DNA from: Nocardioides terrigena | GTDB lineage: Bacteria > Actinomycetota > Actinomycetes > Propionibacteriales > Nocardioidaceae | DNA: 64,000 nt | Reading direction: 5' to 3' | NCBI RefSeq assembly: GCF_003047265.1 | Contig: NZ_PZYY01000008.1 | Span: 62,001 to 126,000, forward strand | Part shown: in pieces, positions 15,453-22,618 of the stretch | How the letters are laid out: every line of letters starts with the position of its first letter | Position numbering within the stretch: position 1 is the first letter of the stretch | The notes under the pieces: model-generated | The model's database searches: none | What the model was told of the DNA's origin: nothing | What the model saw: only the letters and a program-made list of their open reading frames with translations | Position numbers and translations under genes: made by a program

Positions 15453-15653
15453 ATGGCCTACGAATACAAAGTGGTGGAGCTCCGCGAGAAGATGCTCGGC
15501 GGCAAGATGTCGGGCGACAAGCTCGAGACGATGCTCAACGGGCACGCCCGGCAGGGGTGGCGGCTGAAGGCGATCACCTCGACGGAGATCAAGGGCCGGG
15601 TCGGGCCGGGCGGTGTCGACGGTCTCATCGTGACCTTCGAGCGTTCGGTCTGA
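15453..15653 (+). CDS. DUF4177-family protein
   Basis: A 66-residue protein beginning MAYEYKVVELREKMLGGKM and containing LETMLNGHARQGWRLKAITS, the DUF4177 pattern of two strands around an amphipathic helix with a conserved GW. Function is unknown; family members are small cytoplasmic proteins. The ATG at 15453 is chosen over an in-frame ATG 27 nt upstream because a TACGCT -10 lies between them. Confidence 0.82.
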   Translation: MAYEYKVVELREKMLGGKMSGDKLETMLNGHARQGWRLKAITSTEIKGRVGPGGVDGLIVTFERSV

Positions 15654-15806
15654 GCCTTCCAGGAGCTGACTGCGGTCGCTCGTCGGCGCCTGTCGGACGG
15701 CCTTCCGGGTCGTCTCGCCGGGCGTGCATGTCCACCCCTGCGTCTCGATGCACCGTGCGACGTCGTCCGGGCCTACGATGCGCGCTCGACCCCGAAAGGA
15801 CCCCAC

Positions 15807-16103
15807 GTGGCCACTGACTACGACGCATCGCGCAAGACCGAGGACGAACAGAAGGAAGAGAGCCGCGAGGCGCGACGCCTGACGTCGGGTGAGCAGGACA
15901 AGACCTCGGGCAAGATCGACGAGGACGAGACCGAGCTGGCCGAGTCCTACGAGCTCCCCGGCGCGGACCTCTCGCACGAAGAGCTCTCCATCGAGGTCAC
16001 GCCGAGGCAGAACGACGAGTTCACCTGCACCTCCTGCTTCCTCGTCCAGCACGAGTCGCGTCGGGAGTCGCCGGGCAAGGACATCTGCCGCGACTGCGCC
16101 TGA
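15807..16103 (+). CDS. DUF4193-family zinc-ribbon-like protein
   Basis: A 98-residue acidic protein starting (GTG) MATDYDASRKTEDEQ, with the conserved DETELAESYELPGADLS centre and two C-terminal CxxC motifs (CTSC, CRDC) that should bind zinc. This is the actinobacteria-specific DUF4193 family, of unknown role. A GAAAGGA site precedes the GTG. The sequence from 15654 to here shows nothing else but a possible TACGAT -10 at 15774. Confidence 0.9.
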   Translation: MATDYDASRKTEDEQKEESREARRLTSGEQDKTSGKIDEDETELAESYELPGADLSHEELSIEVTPRQNDEFTCTSCFLVQHESRRESPGKDICRDCA

Positions 16104-16118
16104 CGTCCCACGGGACAT

Positions 16119-16137
16119 CCGGCCGCTACTCGGCCGG
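16119..16137. terminator. Hairpin between convergent genes
   Basis: CCGGCCG-CTACT-CGGCCGG, a 7-bp GC stem overlapping the stop codon of the SRPBCC gene and following the DUF4193 stop by 15 nt. No T-tract, as is common in high-GC actinobacteria. Confidence 0.45.
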
Positions 16138-16554
16138 CGCCTCGGCGGCGTACTTGACGGAGTCGGCCTCGGTCCCGACGTACCTCTTGGTCAGTGACCT
16201 CGTCATCAGCCAGCCGATCGAGGAGAGCGGACCGGACACGGTGACGGTGAGGGTGAGTCGACTCCCGGTGGGGTGCGGCTCGACGACGTGCGACGCGGTC
16301 ACGGTGACACCCGGCGAGCTCGACTCCCAGGTGTAGGACCGCCCGTCGGTCATCTCGGTGACCGTCCACACCGCGGTGGGCAGGCGGGGCTGCTGCAACC
16401 GGGTCCGGGACCCGACGACCAGCGGACCGTCGTCGAGCCGCTCCACGGCCTCGACCGTGGGGATCCGCTCGGGCCAGCGCTCGACGTCGACGACCACCGC
16501 CCAGACCGCCTCGGGCGGAGCCGCGATGGTGACGGTGTGCTCCAGGCCGGGCAT
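16126..16554 (-). CDS. SRPBCC-family protein (polyketide cyclase/dehydrase-like)
   Basis: A 142-residue protein starting MPGLEHTVTIAAPPEAVWAV, the classic SRPBCC first strand followed by the PPEAVW helix, with VERWPERIPTVEAVERLDDG next and a long C-terminal helix (IGWLMTRSLTKRYVGTEADS). A hydrophobic-ligand-binding fold is expected; the ligand is unknown. A TAGAAT -10 lies 6 nt before the ATG. Confidence 0.82.
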   Translation of the reverse strand: MPGLEHTVTIAAPPEAVWAVVVDVERWPERIPTVEAVERLDDGPLVVGSRTRLQQPRLPTAVWTVTEMTDGRSYTWESSSPGVTVTASHVVEPHPTGSRLTLTVTVSGPLSSIGWLMTRSLTKRYVGTEADSVKYAAEAPAE

Positions 16555-16560
16555 GCGTCG

Positions 16561-16566
16561 ATTCTA
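16561..16566 (-). promoter_or_regulatory. Leaderless -10 box (TAGAAT)
   Basis: TAGAAT on the minus strand, 6 nt from the ATG at 16554. Confidence 0.55.
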
Positions 16567-16583
16567 CGAGCCCCCGGCGGCAT

Positions 16584-16949
16584 CTACTCCGAGCTCGGGC
16601 CGAGGATGCAGAACTCGTTGTCCTCCGGGTCCGCCAGCACGACCCACGGCCGGTCGCCCTGGCCGATGTCCGCGCGTCGTGCACCGTGCGCGATCAGTCG
16701 AGCGACCTCGGCGTCCTGGTCGTCCTGGCTGTCCGGCCGGAAGTCGAGGTGCAGCCGGCTCTTGCCCTGCTTGGCCTCGTCGAGGCGCACGAAGTCCAGC
16801 CCCGGCGTGCGGTCGGCCTCCGGGCGGATCTCGAGCTCGTTGATCTCGTCCGTGTAGACGACGACCCAGCCCAGCGCCTCGGCCCACCAACGGCCCAACG
16901 CCACCGGGTCCTGCGCGTGGACGATGACCTGCTCCCACTTCAAGCTCAT
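16584..16949 (-). CDS. VOC-family (glyoxalase-like) protein
   Basis: A 121-residue protein of the short glyoxalase-like class: VIVHAQDPVALGRWWAEALG at the N-terminus, LHLDFRPD in the second module and the C-terminal DPEDNEFCILG signature. These are usually small-molecule-binding or fosfomycin/bleomycin-resistance-like proteins; the metal ligands are not complete enough to claim catalysis. A TAGGTT -10 lies 7 nt before the ATG. Confidence 0.85.
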   Translation of the reverse strand: MSLKWEQVIVHAQDPVALGRWWAEALGWVVVYTDEINELEIRPEADRTPGLDFVRLDEAKQGKSRLHLDFRPDSQDDQDAEVARLIAHGARRADIGQGDRPWVVLADPEDNEFCILGPSSE

Positions 16950-16956
16950 GCGGCAG

Positions 16957-16962
16957 AACCTA
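16957..16962 (-). promoter_or_regulatory. Leaderless -10 box (TAGGTT)
   Basis: TAGGTT on the minus strand, 7 nt from the ATG of the VOC gene. Confidence 0.5.
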
Positions 16963-17004
16963 GAGGAGCCCGTGGTCCACGACCAGTGGATTCGCGGCGG
17001 CGCC

Positions 17005-17598
17005 TCACCGACGCAGCGGTCCCTCGGCCCGACGTAGTCGCTCGGCCAGGTGCAGGCCCGCGTCCCATCCCGGGGCGCGACCGGCGAGGGGCGGGCGGAG
17101 CGAGTCCATGTCGTGACCGGATCGCGCGAGCGCCCACGAGACGACGGAGTTGGAGTTCCACATCTCGCCGGCGTGCAGCTCGTCGCGACCCCAGGTGAGG
17201 GGCGGGACCTGCGCGAGCACGTCGAGCACGGCCGCGACCTGCGCCGGGTCGTCCGTCGTACGGACGGGGCTGGCGACGGCCTCGGCGATGTCGGGGATGC
17301 GGCCGCCGGGCCAGCAGCGCACCTCGTAGCGGAACGCGCGGAAGCGGCCGAGCCGCTCGGACGCGACCGGGCCCTCGCAGAGGACCCCGCGGTGGGGGTC
17401 GGAGACGTTCCAGACCGGTCCCATCTCGACCGCGTACGTGACGCCGTCGACGCCCACCATGAGGCCGGAGTGGTAGAGGTCCAGGGGTGGGCGGTGCTCG
17501 CGACGCGCGGTCAGGCGCTCGTAGAGGCGGCCGTTCAGGCGTACGACGTGGCCGCCCGCCCCGAGGGGCAGCCAGTACAGGTCGACCCAGGCCTCCAT
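17005..17598 (-). CDS. Conserved hypothetical protein
   Basis: A 197-residue protein starting MEAWVDLYWLPLGAGGHVVR. Visible blocks are LYHSGLMVGVDGVTYAVEMG, an ARG-free FRAFRYEVRCW strand and EMWNSNSVVSWALARSG. The HSG-strand and the later NSNSVVSW helix are arranged somewhat like permuted NlpC/P60 or LRAT-like proteins, but the usual Cys nucleophile is Ser here, so enzymatic activity is doubtful. A GAGGAGG Shine-Dalgarno precedes the ATG. The open frame extends far upstream only as an overlap with the MFS gene. Confidence 0.65.
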   Translation of the reverse strand: MEAWVDLYWLPLGAGGHVVRLNGRLYERLTARREHRPPLDLYHSGLMVGVDGVTYAVEMGPVWNVSDPHRGVLCEGPVASERLGRFRAFRYEVRCWPGGRIPDIAEAVASPVRTTDDPAQVAAVLDVLAQVPPLTWGRDELHAGEMWNSNSVVSWALARSGHDMDSLRPPLAGRAPGWDAGLHLAERLRRAEGPLRR

Positions 17599-17663
17599 CG
17601 CCCCCACCTCCTCGCTCACCGCCCAGCCAACAGCCGCTCGCGAGTGCGGGTAAGGGCCGAACG

Positions 17664-18863
17664 TCACTCCGTGGCGAGCTCGTCGTCGACGTACACCGGT
17701 CGCGAGACGCGCAGCCCGGCCCAGGTGAAGGGGACGACCGTGGACATCAGCAACAGGATGGGGACCGTCCAGCTGTCGGTGGCGGCGTGCAGCAGCCCGA
17801 CGGTCACGGGGCCCAGTGCCGCGAGCAGGTAGCCGACCGGCTGCACGAAGCCCGACAGCCGGGCCGTGATCCGCCGGTCGTGGGTGCGGGCGGTGAGCAG
17901 CGCGAGGGTCGTCGGGAACGCCAGGCCGGAGAAGCCGAGCAGCAGCGCCCACAGCCACGGCAGGGTGGCCGGGATGGTGACGAGTCCGAGGTAGCCGCCC
18001 AGCATCGCCACGGCGAAGCCGAGCATCCACGGCGCCAGGCTGGGGGAGCGGTCGATGACCGTCGGCATCAGCAGTGCGCCGGCGATGCCGCACGACGTGA
18101 CGGTGGCCAGCATGGCGCCCGCGTAACCGGGGGAGAGGCCCGCGTCGCGGTAGATCTGGGGCAGCCAGCCGAACTGCACGTAGGCGTGCATCGACTGCAC
18201 GGCGAACAGGGTCGTCAGGGCCACCGCCGTGCGCGAGCGGTAGATCCGCAGGGTCGGGTCGGGCGGCGAGGGTGCCTCGGACGGTCGCGAGGAACGCTCC
18301 CGGACGGCCAGCCACGCCCAGAGCGGCAGGGAGACCAGCGCCAGCACGCCCCACATCGCGAGCGCCGGGCCCCACCCGACCTGTGCGGCGGCCGGGGCGG
18401 TGAGGGCGGAGCCGAGGGTGCCGCCGACGATGAGCGTGGTGCCGTAGACGGTGGGCAGCAGGACGTTGTCCGACGGGGCGTGCGCCTTCATCCACGCCGG
18501 GACCATCACGTTGCCCACGGCCATGCCGGCCAGCGCGAGCGCCGACAGGACGAGGAACAGCCAGGGGATGTCCGTCAGGCCGCGCAGGACGAGGCAGATC
18601 CCGGCCAGGGCGAGGCCGGCGGCGATGCCCGTCGTGACCCCGATCCGGCGGGAGATCCCCACGGCCATCGCGCCGACCAGCCCGAAGCACAACCCGGGCA
18701 GGCCGGTGAGGACGCCCGCCGTGCCGGAGCCGATCCCGAGGCCGGCGGTGACCTCCTCGAGGACCGGGCCGATCGACGTGGCGCCGGGGCGCAGGTTGAT
18801 CGCGATGAGGGCGGTGGCGAGGATCGCCACGGCGCCGGTCATGGGCTTGTGGGAGCGCTTCAC
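17664..18863 (-). CDS. MFS transporter, CynX/NimT-like
   Basis: A 399-residue, 12-helix transporter. The N-terminal IAINLRPGATSIGPVLEE block (Arg-Pro in helix 1) is typical of the cyanate/nitroimidazole (CynX/NimT) branch. A short cytoplasmic loop rich in Pro and Ser splits the two six-helix halves (near SRPSEAPSPPDPTLR). It probably exports or imports a small anion or drug; the substrate is unknown. The start is GTG 18863 with GGGAG upstream. The region upstream carries a degenerate REP-like repeat that also ends the neighbouring gene. Confidence 0.88.
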   Translation of the reverse strand: MKRSHKPMTGAVAILATALIAINLRPGATSIGPVLEEVTAGLGIGSGTAGVLTGLPGLCFGLVGAMAVGISRRIGVTTGIAAGLALAGICLVLRGLTDIPWLFLVLSALALAGMAVGNVMVPAWMKAHAPSDNVLLPTVYGTTLIVGGTLGSALTAPAAAQVGWGPALAMWGVLALVSLPLWAWLAVRERSSRPSEAPSPPDPTLRIYRSRTAVALTTLFAVQSMHAYVQFGWLPQIYRDAGLSPGYAGAMLATVTSCGIAGALLMPTVIDRSPSLAPWMLGFAVAMLGGYLGLVTIPATLPWLWALLLGFSGLAFPTTLALLTARTHDRRITARLSGFVQPVGYLLAALGPVTVGLLHAATDSWTVPILLLMSTVVPFTWAGLRVSRPVYVDDELATE

Positions 18864-18879
18864 CCCGTCTCCCGGAGAC

Positions 18880-18914
18880 CTCGGAGCGAGCCTCCGGCTG
18901 GCCTCAACCACCGG
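18880..18914. repeat. Degenerate dispersed repeat (GGTGGTTGAGG family)
   Basis: The minus strand reads CACCGGTGGTTGAGG..., then CCGGAGGCTCGCTCCG. It matches the shape of the better copies at 22583-22618 and 53371-53465. The TGA of GGTGGTTGAGG is the stop codon of the FAH-family gene, whose protein ends in Gly-Gly. Confidence 0.55.
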
Positions 18915-19596
18915 TGATGATCAGCTGGACGGAGACCTCGCCGAGGCCGGGCGCGACGACGTGCCACGCCCCGCCGCCGCTGACGTCGAGGGGTGGGATG
19001 ACGGATCCGGTGATGACCACGTCGCCAGCAGACAGGGACGCGCCGCACGATGCAAGTGTCGAGGCCGCCGACGCGAGGATCGACCCCAGCTCACCGGTCA
19101 GCTCGAATGGCGTCGAGGTCGACGCGACGACCTCCCCGTCGCAGGACACGGAGAAGGAGAGGTCGGCGGGCAACGACGGGGACAGCGGCCCGAGCAGCAC
19201 GTGCCGGTGGAAGATGTTGCCGGCCAGGACCTCCTCGATGTCGGTGGGCGGCGGATCGAGGTCGGCGAGCTCGATCGCCACCGACCAGCCCGCCACCGCG
19301 GCCAGTGCCTCGGCGGGGGAGGCGTCGGCCGACACGTCACGGCCGAGGTGTACGGCCACCTCCGCCTCCAGCATCGGTGCCGTCCACCCCGAGACGTCGA
19401 TCGTCGAGCCGGACGCCAGGAGCCGGTCGTCGGTGAGGAAGCCGACGAGCGGGCGGTCGGTGGCGAACCTGGCCAGCGCCGCGGGCGCCCCGAAGCCGAG
19501 CTTCCACCCCAGCGGGGCGACCTCCGGGGAGAGGGCCGCGGCCCGGGCGGCGAGCATCCGCGTCGTACCGGCCGCGATGCGCGGGTCGAGGCTCAT
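18904..19596 (-). CDS. Fumarylacetoacetate hydrolase-family protein (2-keto-4-pentenoate hydratase-like)
   Basis: A 230-residue protein with WKLGFGAP and MLEAEVAVHLGRDV, matching the Glu-x-Glu metal-binding region of the FAH/MhpD family, followed by AIELADLD and GDVVITGS. Such enzymes hydrate 2-hydroxydienoates or hydrolyse/decarboxylate 2-oxo acids late in meta-cleavage pathways, with Mg2+. It is the last gene of the overlapping minus-strand operon; its ATG overlaps the cupin stop (4 bp). The stop codon falls inside a dispersed repeat, so the extreme C-terminus (ITGG) may be repeat-derived. Confidence 0.8.
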   Translation of the reverse strand: MSLDPRIAAGTTRMLAARAAALSPEVAPLGWKLGFGAPAALARFATDRPLVGFLTDDRLLASGSTIDVSGWTAPMLEAEVAVHLGRDVSADASPAEALAAVAGWSVAIELADLDPPPTDIEEVLAGNIFHRHVLLGPLSPSLPADLSFSVSCDGEVVASTSTPFELTGELGSILASAASTLASCGASLSAGDVVITGSVIPPLDVSGGGAWHVVAPGLGEVSVQLIITGG

Positions 19597-20033
19597 GACG
19601 GGTCGTCGAACTCGTCGTCGGGCCCCGGCATCCCGTAGCCCGCCGCGGCCAGCGAACCGGCGCCGCTCCAGCCCCAGATGAGCAGCACGTCCTCGTCACC
19701 GGTGTTGACGAACCCGTGGTAGTTGCCGCGCGGGGTGAAGATGACGTCACCGGCCTGCGAGGGCTCGCGACCCTTGTTGGTGTGGATCTCGCCGCGGCCC
19801 GACATCACCACGAGGAACTCGTCGGCGTCGGTGTGGAAGTGGCGGTCGTGGCGGGCGCCGGGCGGCAGCACGGTCCGGCCGACGGTGAGGCCGTCGGAGC
19901 CGCCGCGCTCGGAGTTGATGAGGTACTGCACCTGCATGTCGATCCAGCCCTCCTCCTCCCGCAGGCCCTGCTCGAGGGGGACGTCGGCGACGGTGGTGCG
20001 GTACGGCGCGCGGGCCTCGTCGGGGGTCGTCAT
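19593..20033 (-). CDS. Cupin-domain protein
   Basis: A 146-residue single cupin. The first motif includes PPGARHDRHFHTDADEFLVV, with His ligands and the Glu; the second is PRGNYHGFVNTGDED with the third His. A metal ion in the barrel is expected. In catabolic operons such cupins act as small dioxygenases or isomerases, but a binding role is equally possible. ATGA overlaps join it to both neighbours. Confidence 0.85.
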   Translation of the reverse strand: MTTPDEARAPYRTTVADVPLEQGLREEEGWIDMQVQYLINSERGGSDGLTVGRTVLPPGARHDRHFHTDADEFLVVMSGRGEIHTNKGREPSQAGDVIFTPRGNYHGFVNTGDEDVLLIWGWSGAGSLAAAGYGMPGPDDEFDDPS

Positions 20034-20926
20034 CGGACCTCCACCCCCGCAGCCCGGCGGTAGACGTCGGCGACGCTGACCAGGAAGTCGCGGTCGGCCA
20101 GGCCGCTGCTGCGTGCGGCACTGAGCATCTCGCTCGCGGCCGAGCACGTCGGCAGCATGACGCCCAGCTTGCGGCCGAGCTCCTGCGCCAGGACGAGGTC
20201 CTTCTGCTGCAGCTCGACGTCGGCGAAGACGTTGTCGTCGTCGACCAGCAGAGGTGCGCGGTAGCCGATCACCGGCGACGCGATCACGCTCTTGAGCGCG
20301 GCGTCGACCACGGCGGCCCGGTCGACGCCGGCCTTCTCGACCAGCGTCACCGCCTCGGCGAAGGCCGTCACCGACACCACCAGGGACAGGTTGATCGCCA
20401 CCTTGGTGAGGATCGCGTGCCCGTTGGGACCGATGTAGGTGACCTTGGGGCCGATGGCGTGCAGCAGCTTCTCGACGTGGTCGTACGCCGAGCGCTCGCC
20501 GCCGACCATCACCGACATCTGGCCCGCGGCCAGGGTCGCCGGGGACCCGGAGACGGGGGTGTCGAGGTAGCGGGCGCCGGTGGCGGCGACCTCCTCGGAC
20601 AGCGCCACGCTGCGCTCGGGAGCGATGGTGCTCAGGTCTGCCCACACCGTGCCGGCACCGAGCCCGGCCAGCAGGCCGTCGTCGCCGTGCGCCGCGCCCT
20701 CGACGGCTGCGGTGTTGGTGAGCATCGTGAAGACGACGTCGCACTGCTCGGCGACCTCGCGGGGCGTGTCCGCCCACCCCATGCCGGCGTCGAGCAGGTC
20801 CTGCGCCTTGCTCCTGGTCCGGTTCCAGCCGACCACGGGGTGGCCGGCGTCCATGATCCGGCGGGCGATCCCGGAGCCCATGGCCCCGAGCCCCACGAAC
20901 CCCACGCGTTCGATGTCGTTGTACAT
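20030..20926 (-). CDS. NAD(P)-dependent beta-hydroxyacid dehydrogenase (3-hydroxyisobutyrate dehydrogenase family)
   Basis: A 298-residue protein with the N-terminal dinucleotide fold VGFVGLGAMGSGIARRIMDA, the DTPVSGSPATLAAGQ substrate-binding motif (usual DAPVSGG) and the catalytic Lys region GHAILTKVAINL (usual GxGxxxKxxNN). It should oxidise a 3-hydroxyacid or reduce a semialdehyde. A GAGAGGAG Shine-Dalgarno precedes ATG 20926. It sits in the molybdenum-hydroxylase operon, which suggests a step in processing the cleaved intermediate. Confidence 0.9.
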   Translation of the reverse strand: MYNDIERVGFVGLGAMGSGIARRIMDAGHPVVGWNRTRSKAQDLLDAGMGWADTPREVAEQCDVVFTMLTNTAAVEGAAHGDDGLLAGLGAGTVWADLSTIAPERSVALSEEVAATGARYLDTPVSGSPATLAAGQMSVMVGGERSAYDHVEKLLHAIGPKVTYIGPNGHAILTKVAINLSLVVSVTAFAEAVTLVEKAGVDRAAVVDAALKSVIASPVIGYRAPLLVDDDNVFADVELQQKDLVLAQELGRKLGVMLPTCSAASEMLSAARSSGLADRDFLVSVADVYRRAAGVEVR

Positions 20927-20958
20927 GCCTCGCTCCTCTCGTGCCTGTCGTCGGTCGG

Positions 20959-21891
20959 TCACGCGTTGTGCCTGTCCAGGAAGTCGACGATCACCGCCAG
21001 GGCCTCGCGCTGCACGTCGTCGACCCGCGCCACCCCGTCCGCGTCGGACTCGGGGTAGATGTAGCCGTGCACCTCGTGCGACCACGACCGCCACTCGGCG
21101 TCCGCGCGCTTCTCGGCCAGCAGCTCGTAGGTCAGCCGGAAGATGCCCTGCAGCTCGTCCTGGTCGCGGCCGAGCACCAGCACCGGGATGTCCACGCCGT
21201 CGAGCCGTGCCGACACCTCGTCCGGGTCGGCGACCCGGGCGCGGGCCCGCTCGGTGCTGCGGATCTCCATGCTCTCGATGTCACGCAGGCCGCCGTCGCT
21301 GGTGACGGTGGGCACGTCGTCGAGCCGCAGGGTGAGCAGCTCGTGCGAGGCGGGCTCGGCCGCGACGCCCGCACGGAGCAGGCCCGGATACTGCGAGAGC
21401 AGCTTGAAGAGCATCTCGCCGGCGTGGCTGACGCCGACGTGGAAGAGCCGGTCGGCGTCGATCGCCGGGTGGGCCGCGACGTGCCGCAGGATCGCGACCT
21501 CGTCCTCGTACTCCAGCGGCGCGCGGCTCATCAGCCCCATGCCTTGCCGCACCGTCGTCCGCAGCGGCCCGCCCGTCTGGTAGCCGAGCTCGACCTCCGT
21601 GCGGTAGCGGACCCATGCGCACGCATAACCAGCGTCCAGCAGCACGTCGGTGACGTGGCGGAAGCGGTGGACCCGGTCCCGCAGCCATTCGATGCCGCCG
21701 CCACCGTTGCCGTAGGCGACGAGCACGAACGGGTGTGGTCCCGGCCCGTCGGGCAGCCGGAGTGCGTACGGCGCGTAGAGGCCGTCGAGGGTCTCCGCCA
21801 CCAGGTAGTGCGCCGGCCGGTCCGAGCCGGCCAGCGGTTCGACCAGGACGGGGTTGCCGGGTGAGCCCCAGTCGGCGGCGCTCACGCTCAC
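20959..21891 (-). CDS. Alpha/beta hydrolase
   Basis: A 310-residue alpha/beta hydrolase. The oxyanion-hole strand is FVLVAYGNGGGG, the probable nucleophile elbow is HVGVSHAGEM (G-x-S-x-A/G with Ser), the acid is in VLVLGRDQDE and the His is near WSHEVHGYIYP. It could cleave a C-C bond or an ester/amide of the pathway intermediate. Start: GTG 21891 overlaps the stop of the upstream gene (GTGA), supporting coupling; GTG 21885 is the alternative. Confidence 0.82.
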   Translation of the reverse strand: MSVSAADWGSPGNPVLVEPLAGSDRPAHYLVAETLDGLYAPYALRLPDGPGPHPFVLVAYGNGGGGIEWLRDRVHRFRHVTDVLLDAGYACAWVRYRTEVELGYQTGGPLRTTVRQGMGLMSRAPLEYEDEVAILRHVAAHPAIDADRLFHVGVSHAGEMLFKLLSQYPGLLRAGVAAEPASHELLTLRLDDVPTVTSDGGLRDIESMEIRSTERARARVADPDEVSARLDGVDIPVLVLGRDQDELQGIFRLTYELLAEKRADAEWRSWSHEVHGYIYPESDADGVARVDDVQREALAVIVDFLDRHNA

Positions 21892-22541
21892 CGGGAGGAG
21901 CCGGAGGTGCCCGGTGCGCCGGCGGCCCAGTAGTCCTCCTTGGCCTTGGACGCGGCCAGCGCCTCGGCGTCCTCGAAGCCCGGTGCCATCGACGCCGCCG
22001 TGCCGGCCATGTACTGGTGGTGGTCGACGTCGAGCAACCGGATCCAGCTCTGCTGGCCGAAGGTCAGCGCGATGACGCACCCCAGCTCGACCAGCTCGTC
22101 CTCAGTGAAGTGGGCGTGCAGCCGGCTCCACAGCCCGTCGCGGTCGTCCTCGTTCCAGGCGATGGCCTGCGCGTAGGCGAGCGCGGCCTTCTGCCGGTCG
22201 TCGAACTTGTCGGACGACTCGAAGTTGAGGAGGTCGTCGTACTGACCCTCGACGAGGCCCTGCTGGCTGCCCTTGACCGAGCGCTGGTTGCCGCAGAACT
22301 CGCAGCTCACCGTGCGGGAGATGTAGACCCGGCACAGCTCCTTGATCGCGTGGTCGCACACGCCGTTGCGGAACATCTTCTCCCACGGCTCGGCGAAGGC
22401 CCAGAACGCTGCCGGCACGTGCGCGCGCACCGCGTTGGTCTCCGGGCGGGGCGTGCCCTCGCGGGCGCTGCGGTCCATCTCGGCCTGCATGCGGGGGTCC
22501 ATGTCGTCGTAGGCGACGTAGGAGATGCGGGGCTGCTTCAT
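21888..22541 (-). CDS. Carboxymuconolactone decarboxylase/AhpD-like protein
   Basis: A 217-residue all-helical protein. The CMD/AhpD core includes ELCRVYISRTVSCEFCGNQR with a redox CxxC (CEFC) and a following conserved region, then ALAYAQAIAWNEDD and ELVELGCVIALTFGQQSW. The CxxC points to AhpD-like disulfide chemistry rather than gamma-carboxymuconolactone decarboxylation. Start ATG 22541 follows GAGGAG. It belongs to the same minus-strand operon. Confidence 0.82.
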   Translation of the reverse strand: MKQPRISYVAYDDMDPRMQAEMDRSAREGTPRPETNAVRAHVPAAFWAFAEPWEKMFRNGVCDHAIKELCRVYISRTVSCEFCGNQRSVKGSQQGLVEGQYDDLLNFESSDKFDDRQKAALAYAQAIAWNEDDRDGLWSRLHAHFTEDELVELGCVIALTFGQQSWIRLLDVDHHQYMAGTAASMAPGFEDAEALAASKAKEDYWAAGAPGTSGSSR

Positions 22542-22582
22542 GGTGGCTCCTCGGTTGGGGACGGTTGGGCGGAGTTCGGTCT

Positions 22583-22618
22583 GTTTCGAGGCTCGCTGCG
22601 CTCGCACCTCAACCACCG
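22583..22618. repeat. Dispersed repeat (GGTGGTTGAGG family)
   Basis: The minus strand reads CGGTGGTTGAGGTGCGAGCG, then CAGCGAGCCTCGAAAC. It matches the inverted pair at 53371-53465. Its TGA is the stop codon of the molybdenum-subunit gene, so the protein ends in Gly-Gly. Confidence 0.75.
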